DNA of 61,453 bases, from NCBI RefSeq assembly GCF_019038435.1, contig NZ_JAGPOX010000044.1:1-61453 (forward strand), in the 5' to 3' direction. Each line of letters starts with the position of its first letter. The first letter of the stretch is position 1. The DNA comes from Nocardia alni. Its GTDB lineage: Bacteria; Actinomycetota; Actinomycetes; Mycobacteriales; Mycobacteriaceae. Of the stretch, positions 1 through 8,581 are shown in pieces. The position numbers were made by a program, and so were the translations under genes. A model generated the notes under the pieces. That model saw only the letters and a program-made list of their open reading frames with translations, was not told the origin of the DNA and did no database searches.

Positions 1-581
1 CAATCGCTGCGCCCCAACAGGTCACCGCTGAAGGCGCCAGTCGCGCATCGAGAACCTGTGGCGCCGCAATCGGTTCCCGCTCCCCCGGTTCCCGATCAGG
101 CCTGTCGCGTCCGGCCGGCACTTCCTCTCGCCTGCTCACGGTCCGGCCTCAACGCCGCGGCGTGTCGGCACGCACGTCGGGCTCGACCAGACCGAACTGC
201 CGAGGGGCCCCGATACACCGCGCTGTTCTTGCCGCGAACGCTCCGCCGCTGCTCGCACACGAGGTACTCCGTCGGCGTCCCGCGCGCGGGACGACACAGA
301 CACTCCACCCCCATGCGACAGATCCGCTCGTCGCCGAACGCAGACGATCCGGCGATCTCTCACGATCTCCCGACACGCACAGCGCCTCTGCAACACTCTG
401 CGGCGCACAATAATCCGGTCACGAGGCCGCTCGGTGTACCAGCAACAGCTTGATGGATCCGCACGCCTCCCGGACATCAGTGCCCAACGACGACACGCGG
501 CACCACCCTTCCGCCAGCACACGTATATTCCTTGCAACGCAGGGCAATACATGCGTGGCGACCATGCACCCCCGAACCGGT
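1..581. other. No recognisable gene (left edge to comEA stop)
   Basis: Open frames exist here on both strands, but their translations are Arg/Pro/Ala-rich, lack recognisable domains and look like GC-driven noise. In many bacteria comEC follows comEA directly. Nothing resembling the multi-pass ComEC channel begins in this stretch on the minus strand. I see no tRNA or clear terminator. Confidence 0.5.
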
Positions 582-2015
582 TCATATCGTCACCAGCTCA
601 CGCAAGCGGGCCAGGCGGGAGCGACCCAGACCTGGGACTTCGGCGAGTTGGTCGATACTCGCGAAGCGGCCGTGCTCGGTGCGCCAGGCGACGATGGCCC
701 GGGCGGTGGCGGGGCCGACACCCGGCAGCGCGTCAAGTTCGGATTCGGTGGCGGTGTTCAGGTCGACCTTGGCGGCCGGGCCGGATGCAGCGGCGCCGGA
801 CGGCCGAGGCGATCCGCCCGGCCGCTCGCCACCGGCGATGATGGCGCTGCCCAGCTGCGCCGACCGGGCGCCGGGGCCCAGCGCGCCGACGATGATCTGG
901 TCGCCGTCGAACAGGCGCTGCGCGAGGTTGAGCCGGGCCAGATCCGCGCCGGCCCTGGCGACGGCGATCGTCACGGCATCGGCGACCCGGGAGCCGGGCG
1001 GCAGATGCAGCAGGCCCGCATGCTCCACCAGCCCGACCACGCTGACCACCAGATCCACCGGTGCGGCGGGCGTGGGCGCGGCGGTACTCGGCTCCGAACC
1101 ACCACTCGGCTCGGCCGCGTCCGAGGTGCGCACCGCGGGCAACGGCGGAACCGGCTGCGCGACCGGCCTTTCCCGCTGTGCCACGGCCGCCGCGACCGCG
1201 ACCGCCGCCATCCCCACGCCGGCCAGCACCAGCACGCCCCGCCACCCCGGATTCCACCGGACCCCCCGGAACCGTTCGGGCACAAGGCGTTCGTGCCACA
1301 CGGACATGCTCCCCACCGGCTCGCTGAGCCAGTGCGGCGTACGCGGATGCACGACCCCATCGTCCCAGCCCTCCGGCGCCAGCCCGAGCTTCACGGATCG
1401 ACCGGCATATCCGGCATCGTCGCGGTCGAACCGGTCGTGCTCGGCATCCTCATCCCATCCCGACGCCGCCGGACCGGGCCTCTCACACGCGCGGTCCTCC
1501 CACCCCTGGTCTTCGTTCTCGGCGTGCCCGCTACGCGCGAATTCGATGCGCCTACCCGCCCGCCGTTGTACCCGCTCCCGCTCCAGCGGGTCGAGGGCGC
1601 CCTCATCGCACTGTGCGCCCTCCCGTACATCGTCATCCCGGTCGAGCCCGGCACCCCAGCCCACCGGCCTCCCGGTGAACCGCACAGCCGCAACGTCATC
1701 AGGATCGCCGTCATCGTGTGCGGGATCATCGCGCTCGAAGGCGCCATACTCGTCGCTGTCGTCGTCTCCCCCGTCACGTTCCGCACGTTCGCGACCGAAC
1801 CGGTCCCCCGCGGCACCGTCTCGCTGAACCCGGTTGCCTCCGCCATCATCCCGCCCGGTCGCAGCGAATCGATCATCGTCACGCTCGGAACCCTCCGAGG
1901 TCAGGATCTCATCGTGATCCCATCGGCCCCCACGCACCGCTCGACGGCCGTGGGGCCTCCCCTCCAGCGCCCCCAGCCGCTCCCGCACTCGCATCCGCTC
2001 GTCATCGCGCCCCAT
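582..2015 (-). CDS. comEA: ComEA-type DNA-binding competence protein with long acidic N-terminus
   Basis: Membrane-anchored, DNA-binding helix-hairpin-helix protein of the ComEA family, which in competent bacteria binds incoming double-stranded DNA outside the membrane. With the ATG at 2015 (GGTGG five bases upstream) the product is 477 residues. Residues 1-255 are very rich in Asp, Glu, Arg and Gly. Residues 261-280 form one hydrophobic membrane segment (VLVLAGVGMAAVAVAAAVA). About 319-380 is an SLBB-like domain, and 417-477 is the double HhH domain (VDLNTATESELDALPGVG, then EVPGLGRSRLARL). Usual ComEA proteins are roughly 200-300 residues, so the acidic cytoplasmic part is the odd feature. 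Upstream in-frame starts at 2105 or a later ATG at 1994 are possible. Domain identity is certain; a role in DNA uptake in this organism is inferred. Confidence 0.88.
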   Translation of the reverse strand: MGRDDERMRVRERLGALEGRPHGRRAVRGGRWDHDEILTSEGSERDDDRFAATGRDDGGGNRVQRDGAAGDRFGRERAERDGGDDDSDEYGAFERDDPAHDDGDPDDVAAVRFTGRPVGWGAGLDRDDDVREGAQCDEGALDPLERERVQRRAGRRIEFARSGHAENEDQGWEDRACERPGPAASGWDEDAEHDRFDRDDAGYAGRSVKLGLAPEGWDDGVVHPRTPHWLSEPVGSMSVWHERLVPERFRGVRWNPGWRGVLVLAGVGMAAVAVAAAVAQRERPVAQPVPPLPAVRTSDAAEPSGGSEPSTAAPTPAAPVDLVVSVVGLVEHAGLLHLPPGSRVADAVTIAVARAGADLARLNLAQRLFDGDQIIVGALGPGARSAQLGSAIIAGGERPGGSPRPSGAAASGPAAKVDLNTATESELDALPGVGPATARAIVAWRTEHGRFASIDQLAEVPGLGRSRLARLRELVTI

Positions 2016-2234
2016 GCGAGCCACCGTACGAGCGCCCACCCGCACGGGATGCTCGTGACCTGGTCGAATATCCGCCCTGTGGACAAGGGTTTTCGCTGTG
2101 GACAACTCCTCGTCCGCCCCCGCCGATGTCGGACTCCTGTGCTATCGCGCCCCACCGCCATCACCACGACCACGCCGGCGCCGTGCCCATGAGCGCAGGA
2201 CCGAGAATTCGCCCATAGCACTTTGCTTACAAAC

Positions 2235-2253
2235 TAATTTTGATACAAAATTA
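2235..2253. promoter_or_regulatory. Palindromic operator candidate upstream of marR-type gene
   Basis: Arms TAATTTTG and CAAAATTA are perfect reverse complements separated by ATA, giving a 19-base palindrome. It is AT-rich in very GC-rich surroundings. MarR-family proteins usually bind such sites in their own promoters. It ends 34 bases before the preferred GTG start at 2288, where it would overlap the core promoter. Autoregulation is inferred. Confidence 0.65.
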
Positions 2254-2287
2254 CATTGCCCCCAGTCCGATTTGCGACAATGCGGAG

Positions 2288-2746
2288 GTGCAACCCGGTG
2301 ATCTAGAGACCGCCCGACAGCTCAACGCCGTCCTCGGCCCGCTGCGCCGCGCCGTCCTGCGCCGAACACGCGGCGCCGCAGGCCTTCCCGACTTGCCGGA
2401 GGCGCAGATCGCGATGCTGCGGGAGCTGATCGCCATGGGCTCTGGCACCCCGCGCGAGGTCGCCGAGCGGCTGCGCGTGGCCCAATCCACGGTCAGCAAT
2501 CTGGTGCGCGCCATGACCACCGCCGGCCTGATCCACCGCACCGCGTCGGAAGTGGATCTGCGCACCGCGCACCTGACGCCCACCGACCGGGCCGCGGATC
2601 TGGTGGCACGTTACGACCGGACCAGCTCGGCCACACTGGATCAGGCCATCCGCGCCCTACGCCCGCAGCACCGGCGGGCGCTGCGGGCCGCGGTTCCCGC
2701 ACTGTCCGAACTGCTCACCGAACTCGAGCACACCGACACCGCATGA
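2288..2746 (+). CDS. MarR-family transcriptional regulator
   Basis: Winged-helix regulator of the MarR type, 152 residues from the GTG at 2288. The recognition region is visible in LPEAQIAMLRELIAMGSGTPREVAERLRVAQSTVSNLVRAM, followed by a wing (LIHRTASEVDLRTAHLTPT) and a C-terminal dimerisation helix. An in-frame TTG at 2240 would lengthen the protein, but that codon lies inside the palindromic operator, so the later start is preferred. No good Shine-Dalgarno precedes 2288, so the mRNA may be leaderless. The next gene is convergent (stop at 2775), so the regulated target is probably itself or a gene elsewhere. The ligand is unknown. Confidence 0.85.
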   Translation: MQPGDLETARQLNAVLGPLRRAVLRRTRGAAGLPDLPEAQIAMLRELIAMGSGTPREVAERLRVAQSTVSNLVRAMTTAGLIHRTASEVDLRTAHLTPTDRAADLVARYDRTSSATLDQAIRALRPQHRRALRAAVPALSELLTELEHTDTA

Positions 2747-2774
2747 ACTCCGAATCATCATGCGCCGAGGCAGG

Positions 2775-4343
2775 TTACGGTGTGCGAGCCAGCAGGGCGA
2801 GCAGCAGTTCCGCACGCACCCGCGCCACACCGAGATCCACGCCCAGCAACTCTTGCACCTGAGTCATGCGCTTGCGCAGCGTATGCCGATGCACGCCGAG
2901 GTCGGCCGCGGCGGATTCCCAGTGGCCGTTGGACTCCAGATAGGCGCGCAGCGACGGCACCAGGTCGGTGTGCCTGTCCCGATCCGACTCGGCCAGCGGA
3001 CCCAGCAGATTGTCGGCGAGGAGGTCCAGCAATTGCCGACCGGCGTCGGAGGCGAACAGGGCACGACCGGCAATATCGGTGAATTCCGTTGGCCGCCCGC
3101 CTGGTTCGGCCGCCGCGGCGGCGCTGGCGGCACCGTCCGCGGCGCGGGCGAACTCGATCACCCGATGCGCGCGGCTCACTCCGATCCGGACCGATCGGCG
3201 CGCGGCCGTCGGAATCGCCGCCGCAATGCGTTCACCGAAGCCGGCCGAGTCGGCGGCCGGGACCACGACCGTTACTCTGCCGCCCGCGGCATGGATGAAC
3301 GAGGGAAAGTCATCGCGCCGCACCGATTCCCGAATCGCTCCCGTGACCTCCGAGAGAACAGGCCCGGGAACGCGGTCCACCACCAGTACCCGGATTCGCC
3401 CGTCCGCGTCGGTCGCGTCGGCCAAATGCACCGAGGCGAAGGCGGCGTCGGTGGCGGGATCCAGGGCCAGCTCGAGTGCCCGCGTATTCAACGCCCGCTG
3501 CTCGGCCCGCAATCGCTGCGGCTTCTCGAAGTCAAGTGCCAGCAAGGAATTCGCATGTCCGAGCAGAATCTGAGCGATGGGGTCGAGCGGACCGCCGCCG
3601 AGAACCACCAGATATCCGGGTGACCGACGACCGATGCCGATACGCTGCGCCGCAATCGATCTGCCGCCCTGCTGCACCGCGAATCCCATCGAATCACCCT
3701 CGGCGGCAAGCAGTTCGGCAATACGGTCGCCGAGACCCTCCGGCGGCGCGGCGGGGTGGGCATGCACTAGGCGTGCACTCGGATCCAGCAGCAGCACCGT
3801 GGCCCGCAGCGACACGGACAGCTCCGCGACGAGGGCCGGTGCGCCGCCGGTGAGCACCGCGCGCGTCATCTTCGGCTGGGCCCGGGACGCGTGCAGCACC
3901 GCGTCGTATTGCAGTTCGGCCAGCCGGGCCGACACCCGGGTGATGACTGCCGCGAACGGAGTACGCAGGGGCACCTCGATCAGCGGCAGACCGATCTCGT
4001 CGGCGGCCGCGATGAGGTCCGCGGGCACTCGAGGGTGGGTCAAGCCGGTGCCGAAACCGACCCCCGCGATACCGCAACCGTCCAGTCCGCGCAGATAGTC
4101 GGCGCGACCGGAGGTGCTCGCGGGCAGGCCCAGTCCGGTGGTCAGTACGAGTTCACGCCCGGACAGCCAGGGATAGGGTTCGGCCAGCTCGGTGGTCAGC
4201 GCCAACCCGATCGCGCGGTCCAGACCATCGCCGCCACGCAGCACCAGGCCCAGATCGCGCTGGGCCAGCAGCCAGCGCACCGGGACAGGCATCGCCGGGG
4301 TCGATCGACTCGACTCATTCCCCTCGCTGGGCGATCGCCGCAT
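2775..4343 (-). CDS. PucR-family transcriptional regulator (likely controls gabT-gabD)
   Basis: PucR-type regulator, 522 residues from the ATG at 4343, chosen because AAAGGA lies six bases upstream. The N-terminal PucR domain is recognisable in PWLSGRELVLTTGLGLP and the following GIAGVGFGTGL and IGLPLIEVPLRTPF segments. A middle GGDEF-like region follows, and the C-terminal helix-turn-helix is clear (HWESAAADLGVHRHTLRKRM). PucR proteins commonly control purine, allantoin, GABA or proline use. The gene is divergent from gabT, with 236 bases between the starts containing a palindrome, so control of the GABA genes is the simplest reading. This is inference from position. Confidence 0.85.
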   Translation of the reverse strand: MRRSPSEGNESSRSTPAMPVPVRWLLAQRDLGLVLRGGDGLDRAIGLALTTELAEPYPWLSGRELVLTTGLGLPASTSGRADYLRGLDGCGIAGVGFGTGLTHPRVPADLIAAADEIGLPLIEVPLRTPFAAVITRVSARLAELQYDAVLHASRAQPKMTRAVLTGGAPALVAELSVSLRATVLLLDPSARLVHAHPAAPPEGLGDRIAELLAAEGDSMGFAVQQGGRSIAAQRIGIGRRSPGYLVVLGGGPLDPIAQILLGHANSLLALDFEKPQRLRAEQRALNTRALELALDPATDAAFASVHLADATDADGRIRVLVVDRVPGPVLSEVTGAIRESVRRDDFPSFIHAAGGRVTVVVPAADSAGFGERIAAAIPTAARRSVRIGVSRAHRVIEFARAADGAASAAAAAEPGGRPTEFTDIAGRALFASDAGRQLLDLLADNLLGPLAESDRDRHTDLVPSLRAYLESNGHWESAAADLGVHRHTLRKRMTQVQELLGVDLGVARVRAELLLALLARTP

Positions 4344-4473
4344 TCGGAATCCTTTCCACGACCGCCCACACACCGGACACGTCGTGATCCTGCGGGCCAC
4401 TCACACGTTCCGGTCGGTGACGACAATTCGCCCGCCTGACCCTCGGCGCTGCCGAGATACCAGCGACATTGTG

Positions 4474-4491
4474 CCTAAATGGCGTTTTAGG
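4474..4491. promoter_or_regulatory. Inverted repeat in the pucR-gabT divergent promoter
   Basis: CCTAAA and TTTAGG are perfect 6-base arms separated by TGGCGT, an AT-rich site in a GC-rich divergent intergenic region. The position, about 90 bases upstream of the gabT ATG, suits an activator or repressor site for the PucR-type regulator. No experiment is implied; the pairing with PucR is inferred. Confidence 0.45.
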
Positions 4492-4579
4492 TACCACCAA
4501 AATGTACAGAACGTCCCTACCCCCGCAGACAACGAGGCTCGAAACTCGACAGCAGATGCCACGACATTCAGGAGCACCG

Positions 4580-5980
4580 ATGACCGACACCACGACCCGG
4601 ACCCACCGGTTGCCACAGCGGCGCAGCCTGGTCACCACCCTGCCGGGCCCGCGCTCCACGGCGCTGGCACAGCGCCGTGCCGCGTCCGTGGCCGCGGGGG
4701 TCGGCTCGTCGGCGCCGGTCTACGCCGCGGACGCCGACGGTGGAGTGATCGTGGATGTGGACGGCAATTCGCTGATCGACCTGGGCTCCGGCATCGCGGT
4801 CACCGGCGTCGGCGCCTCGAATCCGGCGGTGGCCGCCGCGATCGCCGAGCAGGCCGCCCGCTTCACGCACACCTGTTTCATGGTCACCCCGTACGAGGGC
4901 TATGTGCAGGTCGCCGAGGAGCTGGCCGCGCTCACGCCCGGCGATCACGCCAAGCGCAGCGTGCTGTTCAACTCCGGCGCCGAGGCGGTGGAGAACGCGA
5001 TCAAGATCGCGCGGCTGGCCACCGGCCGCACCGCCGTCGTGGCGTTCGACCACGCCTACCACGGCCGCACCAACCTGACCATGGCATTGACCGCCAAGAA
5101 CATGCCGTACAAGAGCAACTTCGGCCCGTTCGCGCCGGAGATCTACCGCATGCCGATGTCGTACCCGTTCCGGGACGAGGCCGGTCTGACCGGCGCCGAG
5201 GCCGCGCGCCGCGCGATCTCCCGCATCGAGACCCAGATCGGTGCGGACGCACTGGCCGCGATCATCATCGAACCCATCCAGGGCGAGGGCGGATTCATCG
5301 TGCCCGCACCGGGATTCCTTGCCGCCCTGGCAGAATGGGCCAAGGCCAACGGCGTGGTCTTCATCGCCGACGAGGTGCAGACCGGATTCGCGCGCACCGG
5401 CGCATGGTTCGCCTGCGAGCACGAGGGCGTCGTGCCCGACCTGATCACGCTGGCCAAGGGCATCGCGGGCGGTATGCCGCTGGCCGCGGTCACCGGCCGG
5501 GCCGAACTGCTGGACGCGGTGCATCCGGGCGGCCTTGGCGGCACCTACGGCGGCAACCCGGTCGCCTGCGCGGCGGCCCTGGCATCGATCGGGCAGATGA
5601 AGGAGCTGGATCTGATCGGCCGGGCGCGCGAGATCGAGAATCTGGCGCTCCCGGTACTGCGCGAGCTGGCCGCCGAGACCGACGTGATCGGCGATGTGCG
5701 CGGACGCGGCGCGATGCTGGCGATCGAGCTGGTGCGGCCGGGCGCCGCCGAGCCGGATCCCGCCCTGACCAAGGCCGTGGCCGCCGCTGCCCTCGCCCAC
5801 GGGGTGATCGTGCTGACCTGCGGCACCTTCGGCAACGTGATCCGCTTGCTGCCTCCGCTGGTGATCGGCGACGACCTGCTGCTCGACGGCCTGTCCGTGA
5901 TCGCCGACGCGATCCGCACCCTGACCCGGATCAACGGCCCCGCTGGATTCACCGACCGACCGATACCTCGATCCGCCTGA
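4580..5980 (+). CDS. gabT: 4-aminobutyrate aminotransferase (class III PLP aminotransferase)
   Basis: Transfers the amino group of 4-aminobutyrate to 2-oxoglutarate, giving succinate semialdehyde and glutamate. The protein is 466 residues from the ATG at 4580, which has AGGAG upstream; longer in-frame starts lie in the promoter palindrome. Class III aminotransferase landmarks are all present: the NSGAEAVENAIKIAR cofactor phosphate region (131-145), HAYHGRTN (159-165), EPIQGEGG (231-238), IADEVQTGF with the pyridine-nitrogen Asp264, and the Schiff-base Lys293 in TLAKGIAGG. It precedes gabD by 269 bases and faces the PucR gene. Cytoplasmic. Another omega-amino acid (for example 5-aminovalerate or beta-alanine) is possible, but the gabD partner favours GABA. 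Confidence 0.92.
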   Translation: MTDTTTRTHRLPQRRSLVTTLPGPRSTALAQRRAASVAAGVGSSAPVYAADADGGVIVDVDGNSLIDLGSGIAVTGVGASNPAVAAAIAEQAARFTHTCFMVTPYEGYVQVAEELAALTPGDHAKRSVLFNSGAEAVENAIKIARLATGRTAVVAFDHAYHGRTNLTMALTAKNMPYKSNFGPFAPEIYRMPMSYPFRDEAGLTGAEAARRAISRIETQIGADALAAIIIEPIQGEGGFIVPAPGFLAALAEWAKANGVVFIADEVQTGFARTGAWFACEHEGVVPDLITLAKGIAGGMPLAAVTGRAELLDAVHPGGLGGTYGGNPVACAAALASIGQMKELDLIGRAREIENLALPVLRELAAETDVIGDVRGRGAMLAIELVRPGAAEPDPALTKAVAAAALAHGVIVLTCGTFGNVIRLLPPLVIGDDLLLDGLSVIADAIRTLTRINGPAGFTDRPIPRSA

Positions 5981-6249
5981 ACCGCTCTGGCAACCGTTCC
6001 AGGTGATCCGACCGGACGAATCACAGCCGATATGGCTCGGCCCCTGAGTCGACGCCATCGGCATGGGCGATCGCCATCGCCAGTCGACTCCGGAACGACC
6101 AGCCGCCACCACCCGCTCAGCTTGATCACCGCCGCAATGGTCGATCACCACAGGAACGGTCGACCATCCATCCGAAGGCCGACCGACGCCGATACTACAG
6201 GCCGCCCCGACGGCCGATCCGAAAACAACTGTCTAGCAAGGAGAATCAG

Positions 6250-7704
6250 ATGCAAATGGCAGACGAACTGCTGGCCCGGATACCGACCGAGCTGTGGATC
6301 GGCGGCAAACAGGTTCCCGCAGAGGGTGGACGAACCTTCCCGGTGTCCAACCCCGCTACCGGCGAGGTACTGGTCCGGATTGCCGACGCCGATGCCGCCG
6401 ACGGCGCCCGGGCTCTGGACGCCGCCGTGGCCGCACAGTCCCCGTGGGCGGCGACACCTGCCCGGGAGCGCGCCGAGATCCTGCGCCGTGCTTGGGAATT
6501 GGTCATGGCGCGGCGCGACGACTTCGCACTGCTGATGACCCTCGAGATGGGTAAGCCGCTCGCGGAGTCCCAGGGGGAGGTCACCTACGGCGGCGAGTTC
6601 CTGCGCTGGTTCGCCGAAGAAGCCGTGCGCATCAACGGCCGCTACACACAGTCGCCGTCCGGGACCGGGCGAATCCTGGTCACCAAGCAGCCGGTCGGGC
6701 CGACGCTGGCGATCACGCCGTGGAACTTCCCGCTGGCCATGGGCACACGCAAGATCGCCCCGGCGCTCGCGGCCGGATGCACCATGGTGGTCAAGCCCGC
6801 GGGCGAGACGCCGTTGACCATGCTGCTGCTGGGCCAGGTGTTCGCCGAGGCCGGACTGCCCGACGGGGTGCTGTCGATCCTGCCGACCTCACGCTCCGCG
6901 CAGCTGACCGATCCGATGTTCGACGACGACCGGCTGCGCAAGGTCACCTTCACCGGCTCCACGGGGGTCGGCAGGCAACTGCTGGCCCGGTCCGCGCAGC
7001 GGGTGCTGCGCACCTCGATGGAGCTCGGCGGCAACGCACCGTTCGTGGTGTTCGCCGACGCCGACCTGGACGCGGCGGTGGACGGCGCGATGGCGGCCAA
7101 GATGCGCAACATGGGTGAGGCGTGCACCGCGGCCAACCGCTTCCACGTCGACAACTCGGTGCGCGCGGAGTTCACCGACCGGCTCACCGAACGCATGGCC
7201 GCCCTCCGGGTCGCGCCTGGGCACGAGGCGGATTCGCAAGTGGGACCACTGATTTCGGCGAAGCAGCGCAATACGGTGACCGAGCTGGTCGCCGACGCGG
7301 TGGCCAAGGGCGCGAAGGTGACCACGGGCGGCAACACCGTGCCGGGCGACGGCTGGTTCTTCGAGCCGACCGTCCTGGCGAACGTGCCCGCCGACGCGAG
7401 CATCCTGCGGGAAGAGGTGTTCGGCCCGGTCGCCGCGATCACCGGATTCGACGGCGAGGCCGCCGGCATCGCCGCCGCCAACGACACCGAATTCGGTTTG
7501 GCCGCCTACATTTACACCCGCGACCTGGACCGGGCGCTGCGGGTCGGCGAGGCACTGGAGTCGGGGATGGTCGGAGTCAATCGCGGCATCATCTCCGACG
7601 TCGCCGCGCCGTTCGGCGGTGTCAAGCAATCCGGGCTGGGCCGGGAGGCGGGCAGCGAAGGCATCGAGGAATACCTCGAGGTCAAATATCTGGCCCTGCA
7701 ATAA
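6250..7704 (+). CDS. gabD: Succinate-semialdehyde dehydrogenase (NAD(P)+)
   Basis: Aldehyde dehydrogenase superfamily enzyme that would oxidise succinate semialdehyde from GabT to succinate for the TCA cycle. 484 residues, the usual size, from the ATG at 6250 with AAGGAG six bases upstream. Visible residues are ITPWNFPLAMGTRK with catalytic Asn159, the cofactor motif FTGSTGVG (234-241), Glu258 in MELGGNAPF, and the nucleophile Cys292 in MGEACTAANRF. The C-terminus is the normal GFGGVKQSG-like AAPFGGVKQSGLGREAG. The 269-base gap from gabT suggests either a long leader or a second promoter. The gene is convergent with degV, two bases away. Confidence 0.92.
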   Translation: MQMADELLARIPTELWIGGKQVPAEGGRTFPVSNPATGEVLVRIADADAADGARALDAAVAAQSPWAATPARERAEILRRAWELVMARRDDFALLMTLEMGKPLAESQGEVTYGGEFLRWFAEEAVRINGRYTQSPSGTGRILVTKQPVGPTLAITPWNFPLAMGTRKIAPALAAGCTMVVKPAGETPLTMLLLGQVFAEAGLPDGVLSILPTSRSAQLTDPMFDDDRLRKVTFTGSTGVGRQLLARSAQRVLRTSMELGGNAPFVVFADADLDAAVDGAMAAKMRNMGEACTAANRFHVDNSVRAEFTDRLTERMAALRVAPGHEADSQVGPLISAKQRNTVTELVADAVAKGAKVTTGGNTVPGDGWFFEPTVLANVPADASILREEVFGPVAAITGFDGEAAGIAAANDTEFGLAAYIYTRDLDRALRVGEALESGMVGVNRGIISDVAAPFGGVKQSGLGREAGSEGIEEYLEVKYLALQ

Positions 7705-7706
7705 CT

Positions 7707-8546
7707 TCAGCCGCAGCCGCCCGGGACGACCAGGACGCCCACCGCGCCCTGGCCCAGGTGGATGGCCAGCGTCGGGCCGAATTCCGCGGTGATCACCTCG
7801 CGGATGTCCGGAATCAGCTCGGTCAGCTGGGCGGTGATGGTGTCCGCGACGTCGGGGATCCCGAGATGCTGTACGGCGACGGTGGCGCCGCCCTCGCCTG
7901 CCGCATCCACCGCCGCGGCAACGAGTTTCGCGTAGGCCTTGGAGCGGGTGCGAGCCTTCTCGCGCAGTTCCAGGCGGCCCTCGACGATGTGCAGCAGCGG
8001 TTTGGTCACCAGTTCGGTGCCGAAGAAGGCCGCGGCGGAGCTCAACCGCCCGCCGCGGCGCAGCTGTTCGGTGCGGTTGACCATGATGAAGGCCCGGCCC
8101 CGCCCGGCGGCGGCCACCGCCGCGTCGTACACCACGTCCAGCGGCGCACCCGCGCGTGCGGGGCGGGCGGCGGCCAGCACCGCCATCCCCGTGCCGAGTC
8201 CGGCGGACAGCGAATCCACCAGCCGGAGCCGGTCGGTGTCCAGATCGAGCACCGCTTGGCGGCCCGCCTCCCAGGTCGAGGAGAGCTGGCGCGAAATATG
8301 CACAGCCACAACACCGTCCCCGCCGGACAGCGCCAGCGCCCGCTCATAGGCGGCACGCAGATCGCCCGGCGAAGCCGAGGAGGTGGTGACCGTGGCCGAG
8401 CCGTAGTCGATGGCGCACTCGTCCACGCCCTCGCGAATCTCGCGACCGTCCACCAGAACATGCAGCGGCACCACGAGAATGCCCAGATCGGTAACCAGGT
8501 CGCCGGGCAGGCTCGCGGAGGAATCGGTGACCACCACGACGGGCAT
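7707..8546 (-). CDS. DegV family fatty-acid-binding protein
   Basis: DegV-fold protein, 279 residues from the ATG at 8546. In Gram-positive bacteria DegV/FakB-type proteins bind a fatty acid and can present it to a fatty-acid kinase. The start is set by the family's N-terminus VVVVTDSSASLPGDL. Further landmarks are TSSASPGDLRAAYERAL, VHISRQLSSTWEAG, DSLSAGLGTG and RRGGRLS. No FakA-type kinase is encoded nearby. It is the last gene of the minus-strand group, 35 bases after octT, matching the Rv2417c position in M. tuberculosis. Ligand and role here are not known. Confidence 0.85.
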   Translation of the reverse strand: MPVVVVTDSSASLPGDLVTDLGILVVPLHVLVDGREIREGVDECAIDYGSATVTTSSASPGDLRAAYERALALSGGDGVVAVHISRQLSSTWEAGRQAVLDLDTDRLRLVDSLSAGLGTGMAVLAAARPARAGAPLDVVYDAAVAAAGRGRAFIMVNRTEQLRRGGRLSSAAAFFGTELVTKPLLHIVEGRLELREKARTRSKAYAKLVAAAVDAAGEGGATVAVQHLGIPDVADTITAQLTELIPDIREVITAEFGPTLAIHLGQGAVGVLVVPGGCG

Positions 8547-8581
8547 GGGGTCAGATACCCCCCGAGATCCGGCTCGGCATC

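Noticed and set aside
450..2192. A 580-codon plus-strand frame opposite comEA
   Set aside because: Pro/Arg-rich shadow of a real gene with clear SLBB and HhH domains on the other strand.
4568..6151. A long open frame on the minus strand opposite gabT
   Set aside because: It mirrors the codon structure of gabT, has no recognisable domain and is composed of His/Arg/Gly/Asp-rich noise typical of antisense frames in GC-rich genes.
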